Origin: Bufo bufo
Lineage: Eukaryota; Chordata; Amphibia; Anura; Bufonidae
Reading direction: 5' to 3'
DNA length: 64,000 nucleotides
Assembly (NCBI RefSeq): GCF_905171765.1
Contig: NC_053398.1
Location: 45,786,323-45,850,322, forward strand
Shown here: one piece after another, positions 29,815-41,460 of the stretch
How the letters are laid out: every line of letters starts with the position of its first letter
Numbering within the stretch: position 1 is the stretch's first letter
The notes under the pieces: model-generated
What the model saw: only the letters and a program-made list of their open reading frames with translations
Databases searched by the model: none
What the model was told of the DNA's origin: nothing
Made by a program: the position numbers and the translations under genes

Positions 29815-32800
29815 CCCCTTGTAAAAGTGAAAAATTAGGGTCTGCTCGTAATTTTTTTAATTTTAGAAATGTGTGCTATGAAATCCTTTAAAGGGAGTCT
29901 GTCACCTATTCTGAGTGTTTTAGACCGCTCAGATCAGGTTATAGACTCTTTGACCCTCATTACACTGATTTAATGAGCCATTTCGCAGTTTCACTGTACC
30001 AGCCATGCCTACTTACATGCGGTCACCGGGAGCAGGCAGTTCCAAGAACAGCCCGATGAAGGCTGTTCTCGGAACTGCCTGCTCCCGTTGACCGCATGTG
30101 TTTCAGAGCGGTTCGCGGCGCAGGCACAGGTAAGGACTTACCTCTGCATCGCCGGGCTTGGGAATAAAGATGGCAGATCGCATGTGTTGGTCGGCGAACA
30201 CTGCGAACTGGCCATCACTGCTCAGGAATTTTATTTATGTGACATGGCACCTAAAATCCATGTCTGCCAATTTAGGCCTGTCAGCAAAATCCATATTTTG
30301 CTGTTTGCCTGCTGTTAGCCCATACAGCAGCCTACAAGCACATATGGGGTGTTTCCTAAATGGGGAACACATACTGGGGTGAATTTTCTCCTTTAACCCC
30401 TTGTGAAAGTGAAAAATTGGGGTCTGCTAGTTTTTTTCATTTTCAGAAACGTGTGCTATGAAATCCTTTAACAAGTGTTTCTGCCTTCTGTGAGACACCT
30501 GTTTGCTGAAAAGTACCCTTTCTACCACTTAAAATGTTTGTACGGGCGTGCTCTTTCCAAAATAGGGTTACTTCTTGGGGTTATTCAATTTCTTGGGACC
30601 TCAGGAATTTTTTTAATGAGACATGGAACCTAAAATCCATGTCTGTTTATTCAAGCCTGCAAAAAACATATTTTGGACTTTGCCTTTTGAGCCCTGCTGT
30701 GCGCTCATACAGTAGGCTACAAGCACATATGGGGTGTTTCTTGAATGGGGATAAAATGGGGAACACGTACTGGGATGCATTTTCTCCTTTGACCCCTTGT
30801 GAAAGTGAATAATTGGGGTCTGCTATTTTTTCCCCCTGCAAATGTGTGGTTTGAAATCCTTTAATAAGTGTTTCTGCCTTTTGTGAGACACCTGTTTGCA
30901 GAAAAGTACCCTTTCTACCACTTAAAATGTTCATATGGGGGTTCTCTTCCAAAATAGGGTCACTTCTTGGGGTCTTTAATTTTTGGGTACCTGAGCAAAT
31001 TTTTTTAATGCGACATAGCACCTAAAATCTATGTCTGCCAAATTCACATTTAGCTGTTTGCCTGCTATTCGCCAATAAAGCAGGCTACAAGCACATATGG
31101 AGTGTTTCCTGAATGGGGAGAATATGGGGAACACATACTGGGGTGCATTTTCCCCTTTAACCCCTTGTGGAAAAAAAATTGGGGTCTGCTAGTAATTATT
31201 TTTTTCACAAATGTGTGCTTTGAAATCCTTTAACAAGTGTTTCTGCCTTCTGTCAGACACCTGTTTGCTGAAAAGTACACTTTCTACCACTTAAAATGTT
31301 CGTATGGGGATTCTGTTTCCAAAATTGGGTCACTTATTGGGTTTTTAATTTCTGGGGACCCTTTGCAAATTCTTTAATGCGACATGGCACCTAAAATCCA
31401 AGTCTGCAAATTCAGGCCAGCCAAATTCATACTTTTATAGCTGTTTGCCTGCTCTGATCCCATACAGCAGGCTACAAGCACATATGGGGTGTTTCCTGAA
31501 TAGGGATAAAATGGGGAACACATACTGGGGTGCATTTTCTCCTTTAACCCCTTGTAAAAGTGAAAAATGTTGGGATGCTCGTAATTTTTTAGTTTTAGAA
31601 ATGTGTGCTATGAAATCTTTTAAAGTGAGTCTGTCACCTAATCTGAGCGTTTTAGACCGCTCAGATCAGTTTATAGACTCTTTGACCCTCATTACAATGT
31701 TACCTTTGTTTTATGTGTCCCTCGTCCAGATATTGAAAAAAACACTTTTTAAACGTATGCAAATGAGCTTCTGAAGGTGCCCAGGGGCGCTGTTACATCG
31801 CCCAGAAAAATACAGCTCTTTCAGCCCTCTGGCCTGCCCTTCTGTCCTATTATTACCTCCTCCTCTGCCTCCAGCTGGTGGACGTCACGAGCGGCAAGAG
31901 AAGAAGTCAGGCAGGGAACTGGCCCGCACCTGTGCACTGCTCTGTCCATTATGTCAATTTTTGGGGTTTTTGATTTCTGGGGACCTCAGGAATTTTTTGA
32001 TGAGACATGGAACCTAAAATCCATGTCTGTTTATTCAAGCCTGCAAAAACCATATTTTGCACTTTGCCTCTACAGCCCTGCTGTGCGCCCATACAGCAGG
32101 CTACAAGCACATATGGGGTGTTTCCTGAATGGGGAGAAAATGGGGAACACATACTGAGGTCTGCTAGTAATTTTTTTTTTTACAAATGTGTGCTTTGAAA
32201 TCCTTTAACTAGTGTTTCTGCCTTCTGTTAAAAACCTGTTTGCAGAAAAGTACCCTTTCTACCACTTAAAATGTTCGTAATGGGGTCACTTCTTGTAGTT
32301 TATAATTTCTGGGGACCTCAGAAATCTTTTAAATGCGACATGGCACCTAAAATCAATGTCTGCCAATTCAGGTCAGCTCTGACTCTAGAGCCTTGCTGTG
32401 CACCCATACATCATTTTTTGAGCACATATGGGGTGTTTCCATAATCCGGGGGAAATGGGGAACAAAATGTGGCTTGCATTTTGTCCTAGTACCCCTTGTG
32501 AAAGTGAAAAACGTGGGTGTAAAGCAACTTTTTCTGGAAAATTTTTTAATTTTTTATTTTCACATCCAAGCATTTCCTAATTCTGTGAAATGCCTGATGG
32601 GTCAAAATGCTCTCTACACACCTTGAAATATTCCATGAGGGGTGTAGTTTCCTAAATTGGGTCACTTTTTGGGGGTTTCCACTGTAGGGCCACCTCGGGG
32701 TGTCTTCATATGCGACATAGCTCCTAATTACCAGCTAAATCCACTCTCCAAAAGCCATATGGTGCTCCTTCCACTCTGAAGCCTGTTGTGCGCCCATACA

Positions 32801-33480
32801 TAATTTTTTTAAAATCACATATGGGGTGTTTCCGTTTTAGGAGGAAATGGGGAACAAAATTTGTGGTGCATTTTGTCCTGTTCCCCCTTGTGAAGGTGAG
32901 AAATGTGGGTGTAAACCAGCTTTTTCTGGAAAAAATAATAATTTTTCCTTTTCACAGCCAAGTTTTTTCTAATTCTGTGAAACACCTGATGGGTCAAAGT
33001 GCTCACTGCACACCTTGAAATATTCCTTGAGGGGTTTAGTTTCCAAAATGGGGTCACTTTTTGGGGGTTTCCTCTGTAGGTCCAGCTTAGGGTGTCTTCA
33101 TATGCGACATAGCTCCCAATTACCATTTCAGCTAAATCCGCTCTCCAAAAGCCATATGGTGCTCCTTCCACTCTGAAGACTGCTGTGCGCCCATACATCA
33201 GTTTTTGAGCACACATGGGGTGTTTCTGTAAACTCCAGATTCAGGGTAATATATTTAGAGTTTTGTTTGGCTGTTAACCCTTGATGTGTTGCATAAAAAA
33301 TAGATTAAAATTTAAAATCTGATAAAAAAAAATGTGAAATTTTGAAATTTCATTTCATTCCCATTTCCTTTAATTCTCTTGCGGTACCTAAAGGGTTAAC
33401 AAAGTTTGTAAAATGAGTTTTGAATAGCCTGAGGAGTGTATGGGGTTATGTGATTTCTAATATGTAAGCCCCAGAAAGTG
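29815..33480. repeat. PB1 noncoding array, part 3
   Basis: Units of the first type (boxes as at 6950) continue to about 32390. A related second type with a period of about 400 bp follows (CCCATACATCATTTTTTGAG, CTTTTTCTGGAAAA, GGTCAAAATGCTCTC). TTAA-type MITE sequences at 29887-30230 and 31617-31955 (AGTCTGTCACCTA ... GACCGCTCAGATCAG) sit at the same position of two different units. Confidence 0.75.
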
Positions 33481-33669
33481 ACTTCATAACTGAACTGGTC
33501 CTAAAAAAATTGGGTTTTGGAAATTTTCTTAAAAATTTTAAGATTTGCTTTTAAACTTCTAAGCCTTCTAACATCCCCCCCCAAAAAAAATTTCATTTTC
33601 AAAATGATCCCAACATGAAGTAGACATATGGGGAATGTAAAGTAATAACTATTTTTGGAGGTATTACTA

Positions 33670-34856
33670 TCTACATATGTAAAGAAGGACGTATATATGT
33701 GTGTATGTATGTATGTTCCGCGATCACTCAAAAACTCAACTATCGATTTCATCGAAACTTGGTATACACATCCCTTGCTACCTGGAAAGAAATCTTGCAG
33801 GGGGTCACAGCTCTCTAGGACGTACCGTTCCTGAGATATTCCTAAAAAATGACCTGCATTAGCCAATACAAGCCTGCAAGTCTTTCTCTTCATATCCCAA
33901 CTGCCATACACATGGTCACATGTCCCTTATCAGCCAATAGAAGCTCGCAGGCCCTTAGTCTCCACATACACACAGTTTTACTACAGGTTTCCATAACAAC
34001 TCAGCCATTTTTCTTCACTGCTGTAGGTCAGCTTTAGGCTAGGGCTACACGAAGACATGTGTCGCGTGACAATAAGTCGCACAACACATAGGGCACAACT
34101 ACACTGCTAAATGTGTCGCGTGACTTTGATGTTGCACCAGTGTTGCGCAACAATTTTTATAATGATAGTCTATGGTGTTGCACTGCGACATGTGACATGC
34201 TGCGACTGTGACGCGTCAGTCGCAGAAAAATACATCTTGGATGGATTTTTGGCGACTGTTGTGTCACAGTCGCAGCATGTCGCATGTCGTAGTGCGACAC
34301 CATAGCCTATCATTATAAAAATTGTTGAGACAAAATTACATGTTGTCGTGTAGCCCTAGCATTAAAGGGGCTCGGCGCTGTGGAGGTCACTGTTAAAGGG
34401 GCGGGCACTGTAGTTGTTACTGTTAAGGGGTCAGGCCCCTGTGGAGGTCACTGTTAAAGGGGCGGACACTGTGGAGGTCACTGTTTAGGGGGCAGGCGCC
34501 ACTATTAAAGAGGCAGCTGCTGTGGAGGTAACTGTTAAGGCAGCAGGGTACTGTGGAGGTCACTGTTAAGGGGGCGGGCCCCTGAGGAGGTCATTGTCAA
34601 GGGAGTGGGGTGCTGTGAAACTCACTGTTAAAGGGGCGGGCTGCTGTGAAGGTCAAAGTTAAAGGGATGGGCTGCTGTGGAGGTCCCATTTTAAAGTGGC
34701 GGGGCACTGTTGGGGGGTCAGTGTTAAGGGGTGGGGACTGTGGAGTTCACTGTTAAAGGGGCAGGGTGCTGTGGAAGTCACTGTTATGGGTGATATGACA
34801 CACACAAGCATTACATGAAATAGATGAAATATACCCGTGCAAAGCCAGGTCCTTCT
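33670..34856 (+). mobile_element. Helitron-like non-autonomous element
   Basis: It interrupts the PB1 end between an A and a T. It starts TCTACATATG and continues with GATCACTCAAAAACTCAAC and GAAACTTGGTATACACATCC, sequences typical of short Helitrons. It ends near CCCGTGCAAAGCCAGGTCC-TTCTG, a worn hairpin-plus-CTRR end. Inside are a nested MITE (34032-34362) and a degenerate tandem array of GGGGCGGGCACTGTGGAGGT-like units (34365-34795). Confidence 0.6.
34032..34362. mobile_element. MITE inside the Helitron-like element
   Basis: The ends GGCTAGGGCTACACGAAGAC and, inverted, GCTAGGGCTACACGACAACA form terminal repeats. The inner arms are rich in GTCGCGTGAC/TGTCGCAGTC. It is noncoding. Confidence 0.65.
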
Positions 34857-35116
34857 GTTATAAAAGTAAAAAAATTGAAATTTGGAAATTTTCTAATTTT
34901 TCTAAATTTTTGGTAAATTTGGGATTTTTTCATAAATAAAGGTGAAATATATTGACTCAAATTTTTGACTATCATGAAGTACAATATGTGATGAGAAACC
35001 CATCTCAGAATGGCTTGGAAAAGTAAAAGCGTTTTAAAGTTATCATCACATAAAGTGCCACATGTCAGATTTGCTAAAAATGGATTGGTCCTTAAGATGC
35101 AAAATGGCTGGGTCCT

Positions 35117-36757
35117 GATTGGGAGAGAGACAGTAAGGTAAACACACCTATATGGCAATAGACTTTACTGCATGTGGAAAGGGTCAGTTGCTTCTGACGC
35201 CCGCCTAACTTCTTAAATGGATTGGTCATCTGATCTAGGACTGCACCGCACAGTTGGGAACTGCAGAAATATTCAGAGTGATTGCATGTTCTTATAGAAA
35301 AACTCAGGGAGGGCCATAATTACAGCCACTTCCTATATGCAGCCTTTTGGAAAAGCCTACTTTGCACAGTACTTGAGAATTATTCCTACTTCTTGTATTT
35401 GTACTGAAACCCCCATCATCTATTTAGTAAAGAAAGACTTTATTTATTCTATCCAAACAGGTCTGTTTGTTGCATCCACCCTCCTGCCTTGCACCTAGAA
35501 ACCCATCCACCTAATATCAAGGGCACCCCAGTCACCACTAGGGATGAGACTCCAAAAGTCCAGGGTTGTGCCCCTCTAACCACTGCACATTTGGCCTGGG
35601 GTAGTGCTGAACAGAGAGATTAGCCACCCTCATTGCCACCACTACCACTCTCATGCTATCCAATACCTCAGCCACCATGCCTCCCCTCTGGTCCAGCGCA
35701 CTGCACGTGATCCAGGTTCTGTAACATAATGGTAAGCGATATTCTGTGCAGTGACATCACTGTGTGCATTTTTAGGGGTGTTACTATATGAGGAGTAGAT
35801 GTTGCAGTTTTACTTGAGAACTTAAGTGACCCAATGGTTCCTCTGCCAAATAAAAGGATATCAGTACTATAAATTGCATGTAGTGTTGGGAGGTCCTAGA
35901 ATTTAAGGCGCATTTACACTGCATTGATGAGCAGACACTTATTTGGGAGGAAGTGTTCCTTCCCGACAATTTCTTGCTCGTTATTGGAGATGAAGTGCTG
36001 CATTTACATGCAGCGATCACCACCTCCACTGTATGAGAACGAGCGATGGCTACTACCCATACAGAATAATTGTTTCTGGGCAGGAGATCTATATTCACAC
36101 AGCAAGGATTGGCTGCCCATAAACTATGATTGAGGTGTCCGCACAAAAAATGAATTCACCCCATAAACAAGCATTTTGCTCATTCAACAGGTGATTTGCG
36201 TCACCTTTACCTAGCCAGAATTTCAGGAACAAGCATTCAGAACAAGATACTCCTAAGCGCACATTCACATGAAGGCGTGACGTCTGTGCCGGTTTTGCGG
36301 ACCGCAAACCGCAGATCTGAATAACACAGGCACCAACCATGTGCAGCCCACACCGCGGTGCAGACCCATTGACTTCTATGGGTCTATGATCCGCAAGATG
36401 CATTCAAAGATAGGATGTGTCCTATATTTTGCGGCGTGGAGGCACAAACCCGGAAGCGCCTCCTCCACCTTACAAAATATAAGGCTGAAGTCAATGGGTG
36501 CACACTGCCCATTGTTTTTTTTTTTTTTACTCCCTGCCTTCCGTGGTATGCGGGCTTGCTCTTTGCAGGACAAGTTGTACTTTTGCATACAATACAGCAA
36601 AAAGCTGGCAATTTTTTTTTAATTGGGTGAATTTGAAAACACACACACAATTCAGTCATAGTTTATGGGTTTAGTTTTTACGGCATACCCTATGTGGTAA
36701 AAATTACATTATCTTTTCTGCAGGTCAGTGCGATTACAGTATGATTTCTCTACTTAA
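35117..36757. other. Unassigned, with Harbinger-type MITE fragments
   Basis: 35117-35890 shows no gene that I can support. A MITE-like block starts near 35908 (AAGGCGCATTTACACTGCAT) and has a related end near 36257 (AAGCGCACATTCACATG). Another palindromic block surrounds CCCATTGACTTCTATGGGTC at 36365-36385. Short frames here are chance. Confidence 0.35.
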
Positions 36758-37200
36758 TGCCTCATGCACACGACCGTTGTGTGCATCCGCGTCCGTTCCG
36801 TCATTTTTCACAGTTTAGCGGAGGTCCTATTCATTTCTATGGAGCTGTGAAAAAAACTGATAGTCCTCCGTTTTTTTTCTCCGCATCCGTGATTCCAGTC
36901 CGTCAAAACAATATAACCTGTCCTATTCTTGTCAGTGGAAAACGGAGGACGGACCCATTCAAGTCAATGGGTCCGTCAAAAAAAACGGATGCACAACTGG
37001 TATGTCATCCGCGTCCGTGTCCGTTTTTTTCTACAGGACCTTGGGGCAATAAAATTACACTTTTCATTAGCCTTCCTCTTTTTTCCCGTCAGACAAAAAA
37101 AAAAGGAAGACACAAGGAAACACAACTGAAGCAAAATCGGACACTGACCACTGAAGCCAAATCACTGACAGTGAAAAAACACTGTTGTGTGCATGAGGCC
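36758..37200. mobile_element. Harbinger-type MITE, TAA TSD
   Basis: The ends TGCCTCATGCACACGACCG and, inverted, GGCCTCATGCACACAACAG are flanked by TAA on both sides. The inner part has inverted CGGACCCATTCAAGTCAATG-type sequences. The termini resemble the Harbinger end at 61.55-61.57 kb, so that family is the likely source of transposase. Confidence 0.7.
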
Positions 37201-37294
37201 TAACCATGTTCATGCCACTGGAATATTCCCTCAAGTAATGCTTAAAACTGTAACTGATACACTCCTGAAGCCAGGTGCAGTACCCCAGACAAAT

Positions 37295-37985
37295 TCTGGG
37301 CTTGAAATACTGACGGTGCCCGTCACGACTTTTGTGGTCTGGCAAGCTGGTGGACGTGAGGCGCAAATCACAACCGGATTTGACAAGTACGGGTTTATTG
37401 AGAGACAACGCGTTTCGGGGTGCGCATGACCCCTTTATCAAGTCTGGTGTGCTGCAGCTGCAGCTGGATGTTTGCTGTTCGATTATTGCTCCCCGGTCGC
37501 TTTTACTGACAATGTAGTACAATGCTTTGCCAGAGATGAATTAGATATGGCTGAAGCGCTGTGGCTTTGCTATTATACTTGGTCAGGCAATGCTGTTGCG
37601 GTGGTGACACTGCTCCCTGCTCGTACTTACAGCACGCACCACGTGCAGTAGCCGGGCCAGAATACCCCAGCTACATCAGTCTCACCACCGCAACAGCATT
37701 GCCTGACCAAGTATAATAGCAAAGCCAAAGCGCTTCAGCCATATCTAATTCATCTCTGGCAAAGCATTGTACTACATTGTCAGTAAAAGCGACCGGGGAG
37801 CATTAATCGAACAGCAAACATCCAGCTGCAGCTGCAGCACTCCAGACTTGATAAAGGGGTCATGCGCACCCCAAAATGCGTTGTCTCTCAATAAGCCCGT
37901 ACTTGTCAAATCCGGTTGTGATTTGCGCCTCACGTCCACCAGCTCGCCAGACCACAAAATTTGTGACGGGCACCATCAGTATTTC
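37295..37985. repeat. Long inverted repeat with hammerhead-like motifs
   Basis: 37295-37608 and 37680-37985 are inverted copies of each other with few differences, around a 70-bp centre. Each arm contains the Penelope-type motif CGAAACGCG (37411-37419, read on the minus strand) or a mutated form (CAAAATGCG, 37871-37879). No protein is encoded. It is probably two Penelope-type terminal regions in opposite orientation. Confidence 0.7.
37400..37447 (-). ncRNA. Hammerhead-ribozyme-like motif
   Basis: On the minus strand the order is stem I AGAC, core UUGAUAA, stem II GGGGU/ACCCC, GAAA, a tiny stem III (A-U) with loop CGCG, nucleotide U at the cleavage position, then GUCU closing stem I. Penelope-like elements are known to carry hammerheads with such short stem III. 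Positions 3 and 8 are U and A where the consensus is C and G. Confidence 0.45.
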
Positions 37986-38560
37986 TAGTAATTAACGAAG
38001 TGGCGACTTGTCCCTCACCCTTGGTTCTTTTGGACAAGGCAGCTCCAACCTGATACCTAGTTAATCCAGCGGACCTTCATCACGGTTGCACCCAATTCGG
38101 TGCAACCTAAACAGGTGAGCAGCACATATTCACCTTATATTGAAGAACGCTGTTTCATCTTTACCTATTCACCCTATGAGCGCCTTTCTCATCCTGTGGC
38201 CACAAATTCTGGGCTTGTGATGGAAAGTTATGTAATGTTATGTACAGCACACTTAGTTGTTCCAGCATGAGCCAGGTAAAACCAGAGTTAACAATCTACA
38301 CTGAGCCCTCTCTGGAGCTTAGAGTGTGGGCTGGCTCCTCCCCCAAGTTCCAGAAGATTCCTGTCAGAGTAGCTGTAGAGAGAGAGAGGAAGAAAGATCA
38401 GTCTGCATGTGCTCCTCTACCTTATACTTCATCTCCCTGGGCAAACCCTAAGCAGCAGGGAAAAGCAATCCGCATACTAAGGGAAACTGCCTATACGTGC
38501 AACGTGTGGATCTGATTTGTAAGTAGCATCCATACAGCACATAGTTTATCCCTCAGAATA
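37986..38560. other. Unassigned repeat-like sequence
   Basis: 37986-38200 reads like Penelope-element leader sequence next to the inverted repeat. 38200-38560 (starting around TGTAATGTTATGTACAGCAC) may be an LTR or other repeat fragment. I could not find its ends or a coding frame. Confidence 0.3.
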
Positions 38561-38599
38561 GAGATACACACATGCGTTCGCTATTCACACGCATTCATA

Positions 38600-41460
38600 G
38601 CTCTAATAGGCTCTCCCTATCTCATTCCAAAGCAATGCAGCTCCGACGCTGTGATGGCCGTACGCAGCCGAACACATGCCGGGTTGATATCACAGAAACC
38701 CCGCCCCCTGGAGGAATGCTCCGGCGCGAACAGCCAATCAGAGATGGAGGATCGTCCTTGACACACGCCCTCTCCCTTGGTGAACGAACGGAGTAGCAGT
38801 AGCGGTATTACACTCCAGAAATGCATCAAGGACTCTTTTAGCGAATTCACCATTACCACCTCCTCAGGCAGAGAGTTCCATAGTCTCACTGCTCTTACTG
38901 TAAAGAATCTTCTATATGCAAACCTTTCCTCTAGACGCAGAGGATGTCCCCTTGTCACAGTCCTGGGGATAAATAGATGATGGGAGAGATCTCTTTACTG
39001 CCCCCTGATATATTTATACATAGTTTTTAGATCTGAACACAAATGAGGAAAAATAGCTTCTCTCACTTGTGTCACCTGGAGGACCATAAACCCAGACCAG
39101 GCAAGATTAAAGTCGGAAAAAAATAATAAGTGAAAATAAAATCATATTTTCTTCAAAAATCATGAATAATAAAAATCCAAGTGTGACATCATACAGACAG
39201 GACAGAGTTAGTCTACGCGTTTCGGATACCAAAATACGATCCTTACTCATGGGTATTAGATCTCCCCTCTTTTTTCCTAAAGTGAATAACCCTAATTTTG
39301 ATAATCTTTCAGGGTACTGTAGTCCACCAATTCAAGTTATTACTTTAGTTGCCCTCCTCTGAACCTTCTCCAGTTCTGCTATGTCTGTCTTGTTCACAGG
39401 AGCCCAGAACTGTACACAGTACTCCATGTGTGGTCTGACTAGTGATTTATAAAGTGGCAGGACTATGTTCTCATCACGGGCATCTATGTCCCTTTTGATG
39501 CAACCCATTATCTTATTGGCCTTGGCAGCAGCTGCCTGACACTGGTTTGTACAGTTTAGTTTGCTGTCCATTAAAATTCCTAAGTCCTTTTCCATGTCAT
39601 TGTTACCCAGTGTTTTGCCATTTAGTGTGTATAGGTAACTTGCATTGTTTCTTCCCATGTGCATAACCTTACATTTGTCTGTGTTAAACCTCATCTGACA
39701 CTTCTCTGCCCAAGCCTCCAATCTATCCAGATCCCTCTGTAACAGTATACTGTCCTCTTCCGTGTTACTGTACACAGTTTAGTGTCTTCTGCAAAAATTC
39801 ATATTTTACTGTGTAAGCCTTCTACAAGATCATTAATAAATATATTGAAGAGAATAGGGCCCAATACTGACCTCTGCTTTGTCAAGATATGACATTGACT
39901 CGCTGCGGTTAAGTCTAGAACTTGCCTTCTCATAGAAACTGATTAAATTAGTTTGACATGACGGATCCCTCATGAAGCCATGCTGATACAGTGTTATTTG
40001 CTTATTTTCATTAAGGTACTCCAATATGGCATCTCTTAGAAAACCTTCACACAGTTTACCCACGACAGATGTTACACTTATCAGCCTATAGTTTCCGGGC
40101 TTTGTTTTTGACCCCCTTTTTTAATATTGGCACCAGATTTGCTAAGCGCCAATCCTATGGAACACTTCAGAGTCCTTAAATATCAGAAATAAGAGTCTAC
40201 CTATAACATTACTTAATTCTCTTAAGATACGGGGTGTATGCCATCTGGTCCCGGCAATTTTAATCTTTTTAAGATGCCGCTGTACTTCTTCCTCGGTGAG
40301 ACAGGGCACTTCTAATAGGATATTTACTTTTACATTCTACATTTCATCTGAGTTTATTTTCCTCAATGAATACAGTGGAGAAAAAAATATTTAATAGCCT
40401 TGCTTTCTCCTCATCGTTCTCTGCAACTCTCCCTCATCACTCTGTAAAGGGCTGACACCTTCAAATTTATACTTTTTACCATTTATATAACTGAAGAACA
40501 TTTTAGGATTAGTTTTATTCTTTTTGGCAATTAATCTCTCTGTCTCTAATTTGGCTGATTTTACTTTTTGTACATATTCTATTTTCAATGCTTCCTCACT
40601 TCCCTCCTGTTTTAGTGATTTAAATGCTTTCGCTTTGTCACTTATTGCTTCCTTTACATTTCTATGTATCCACATTGTTGTTTTTTTCTTGTTACTTACC
40701 CTTTTATTTCCATCAAGTATGTACCTCTCACGATTAGAGTTTAGGATGCTTTAAAAAATATCCCATTTTGTGGCTGTATTTTTATTTTTGAGGACATTGT
40801 CCCAGTTGGCCAATGGCCTCTCTTAGCTGGTCAAATTTAGCTTTTTTAAAATTTGGTATTTTTATGCCTCCCTGAAGAAATACTCTTTTGAATGACAATT
40901 GGAAGGTTATTATTTTCCCAGGTGTCCCCCAACCTGCACATCTTCTGTCAGGTCTATTGGTTAGCACTAAGTCCAGTATGGCTGTCCCTCTAGTCAAGTC
41001 CTTAACAAGTTGAGAAAGTTAGTGGTCTTAGGTTCTTGGCAATAACCAGTTTCCTTTATGAGATCTACAGGTTTCAGTTTCCCTGTCTATATCTGGATAG
41101 TTGAAGTCCCCCATAATAGCAAAATCATTATGATTTGCCGCCTCATCCATCTCCTTTAGTAGTGGATTTTCTGTGGACTCTGGTATTTGGTGGCTTATAA
41201 CAAACTCCTATCAGTATTTTATTATTGTTTTTGCCTTCATGTATTTCTACACACAGTTCCACGTTCATTTCCTTCACTTATATCTATCCGGACTGTGGGC
41301 TTTAGACAGGACTTTACGTAAAGACAAACCCCTTCTCCTTTTTGACAATCCTTTCTAAAGATTGTAACCCTGTATGTTAACTGCCTAGTCATAGCCATCA
41401 TCCAGCCATGTCTGTTATTCCCACCATGTCATATTCCTCCTCAGACATTACTACTTCCAG
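38600..41460 (-). pseudogene. CR1-type LINE, decayed ORF2
   Basis: On the minus strand, pieces of an endonuclease/reverse-transcriptase protein occur in order. An endonuclease start (EYDMVGIT, about 41440) comes first, then a linker helix region (VKEAISDKAKAF...NPKMFFSYI, 40391-40675). RT blocks follow (VGKLCEGFLRDAILEYL near 40060, then LDRLEAWAEKCQMRFNTDKC and LYKSLVRPHMEYCVQFWAP at 39332-39775). The C terminus is RRFFTVRAVRLWNSLPEEVV (38617-38958). The catalytic ADD block is destroyed and there are many shifts. A foreign block with a hammerhead-like motif is inserted at about 39115-39290. The wording of the RT C terminus fits the CR1/L3 group. Confidence 0.82.
39210..39256 (-). ncRNA. Hammerhead-like motif (worn)
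   Basis: On the minus strand: core AUGAGUA, stem II GGAU/AUCC, GAAA, loop CGCG, then UA. Stem I pairs poorly. It belongs to a short Penelope-type fragment placed inside the CR1 LINE. Confidence 0.35.

Larger units (their letters stand above)
33400..35116 (+). mobile_element. PB1 right end, split by Helitron-like insert
   Basis: 33400-33669 and 34857-35116 together match the 3' end of PB2: GACTTCATAACTGAACTGG, AACATGAAGTAGACATATGG, then after the insert AATATGTGATGAGAAA and a worn terminus around GGTCCTTAAGATGC...GGGTCCTGATTGGG. The terminal TTAA is no longer clear. Confidence 0.65.

Noticed and set aside
34365..34795. G-rich tandem repeat as a CpG-island promoter
   Set aside because: It is a degenerate tandem array inside a Helitron-like insert, with no adjacent exon or promoter elements.
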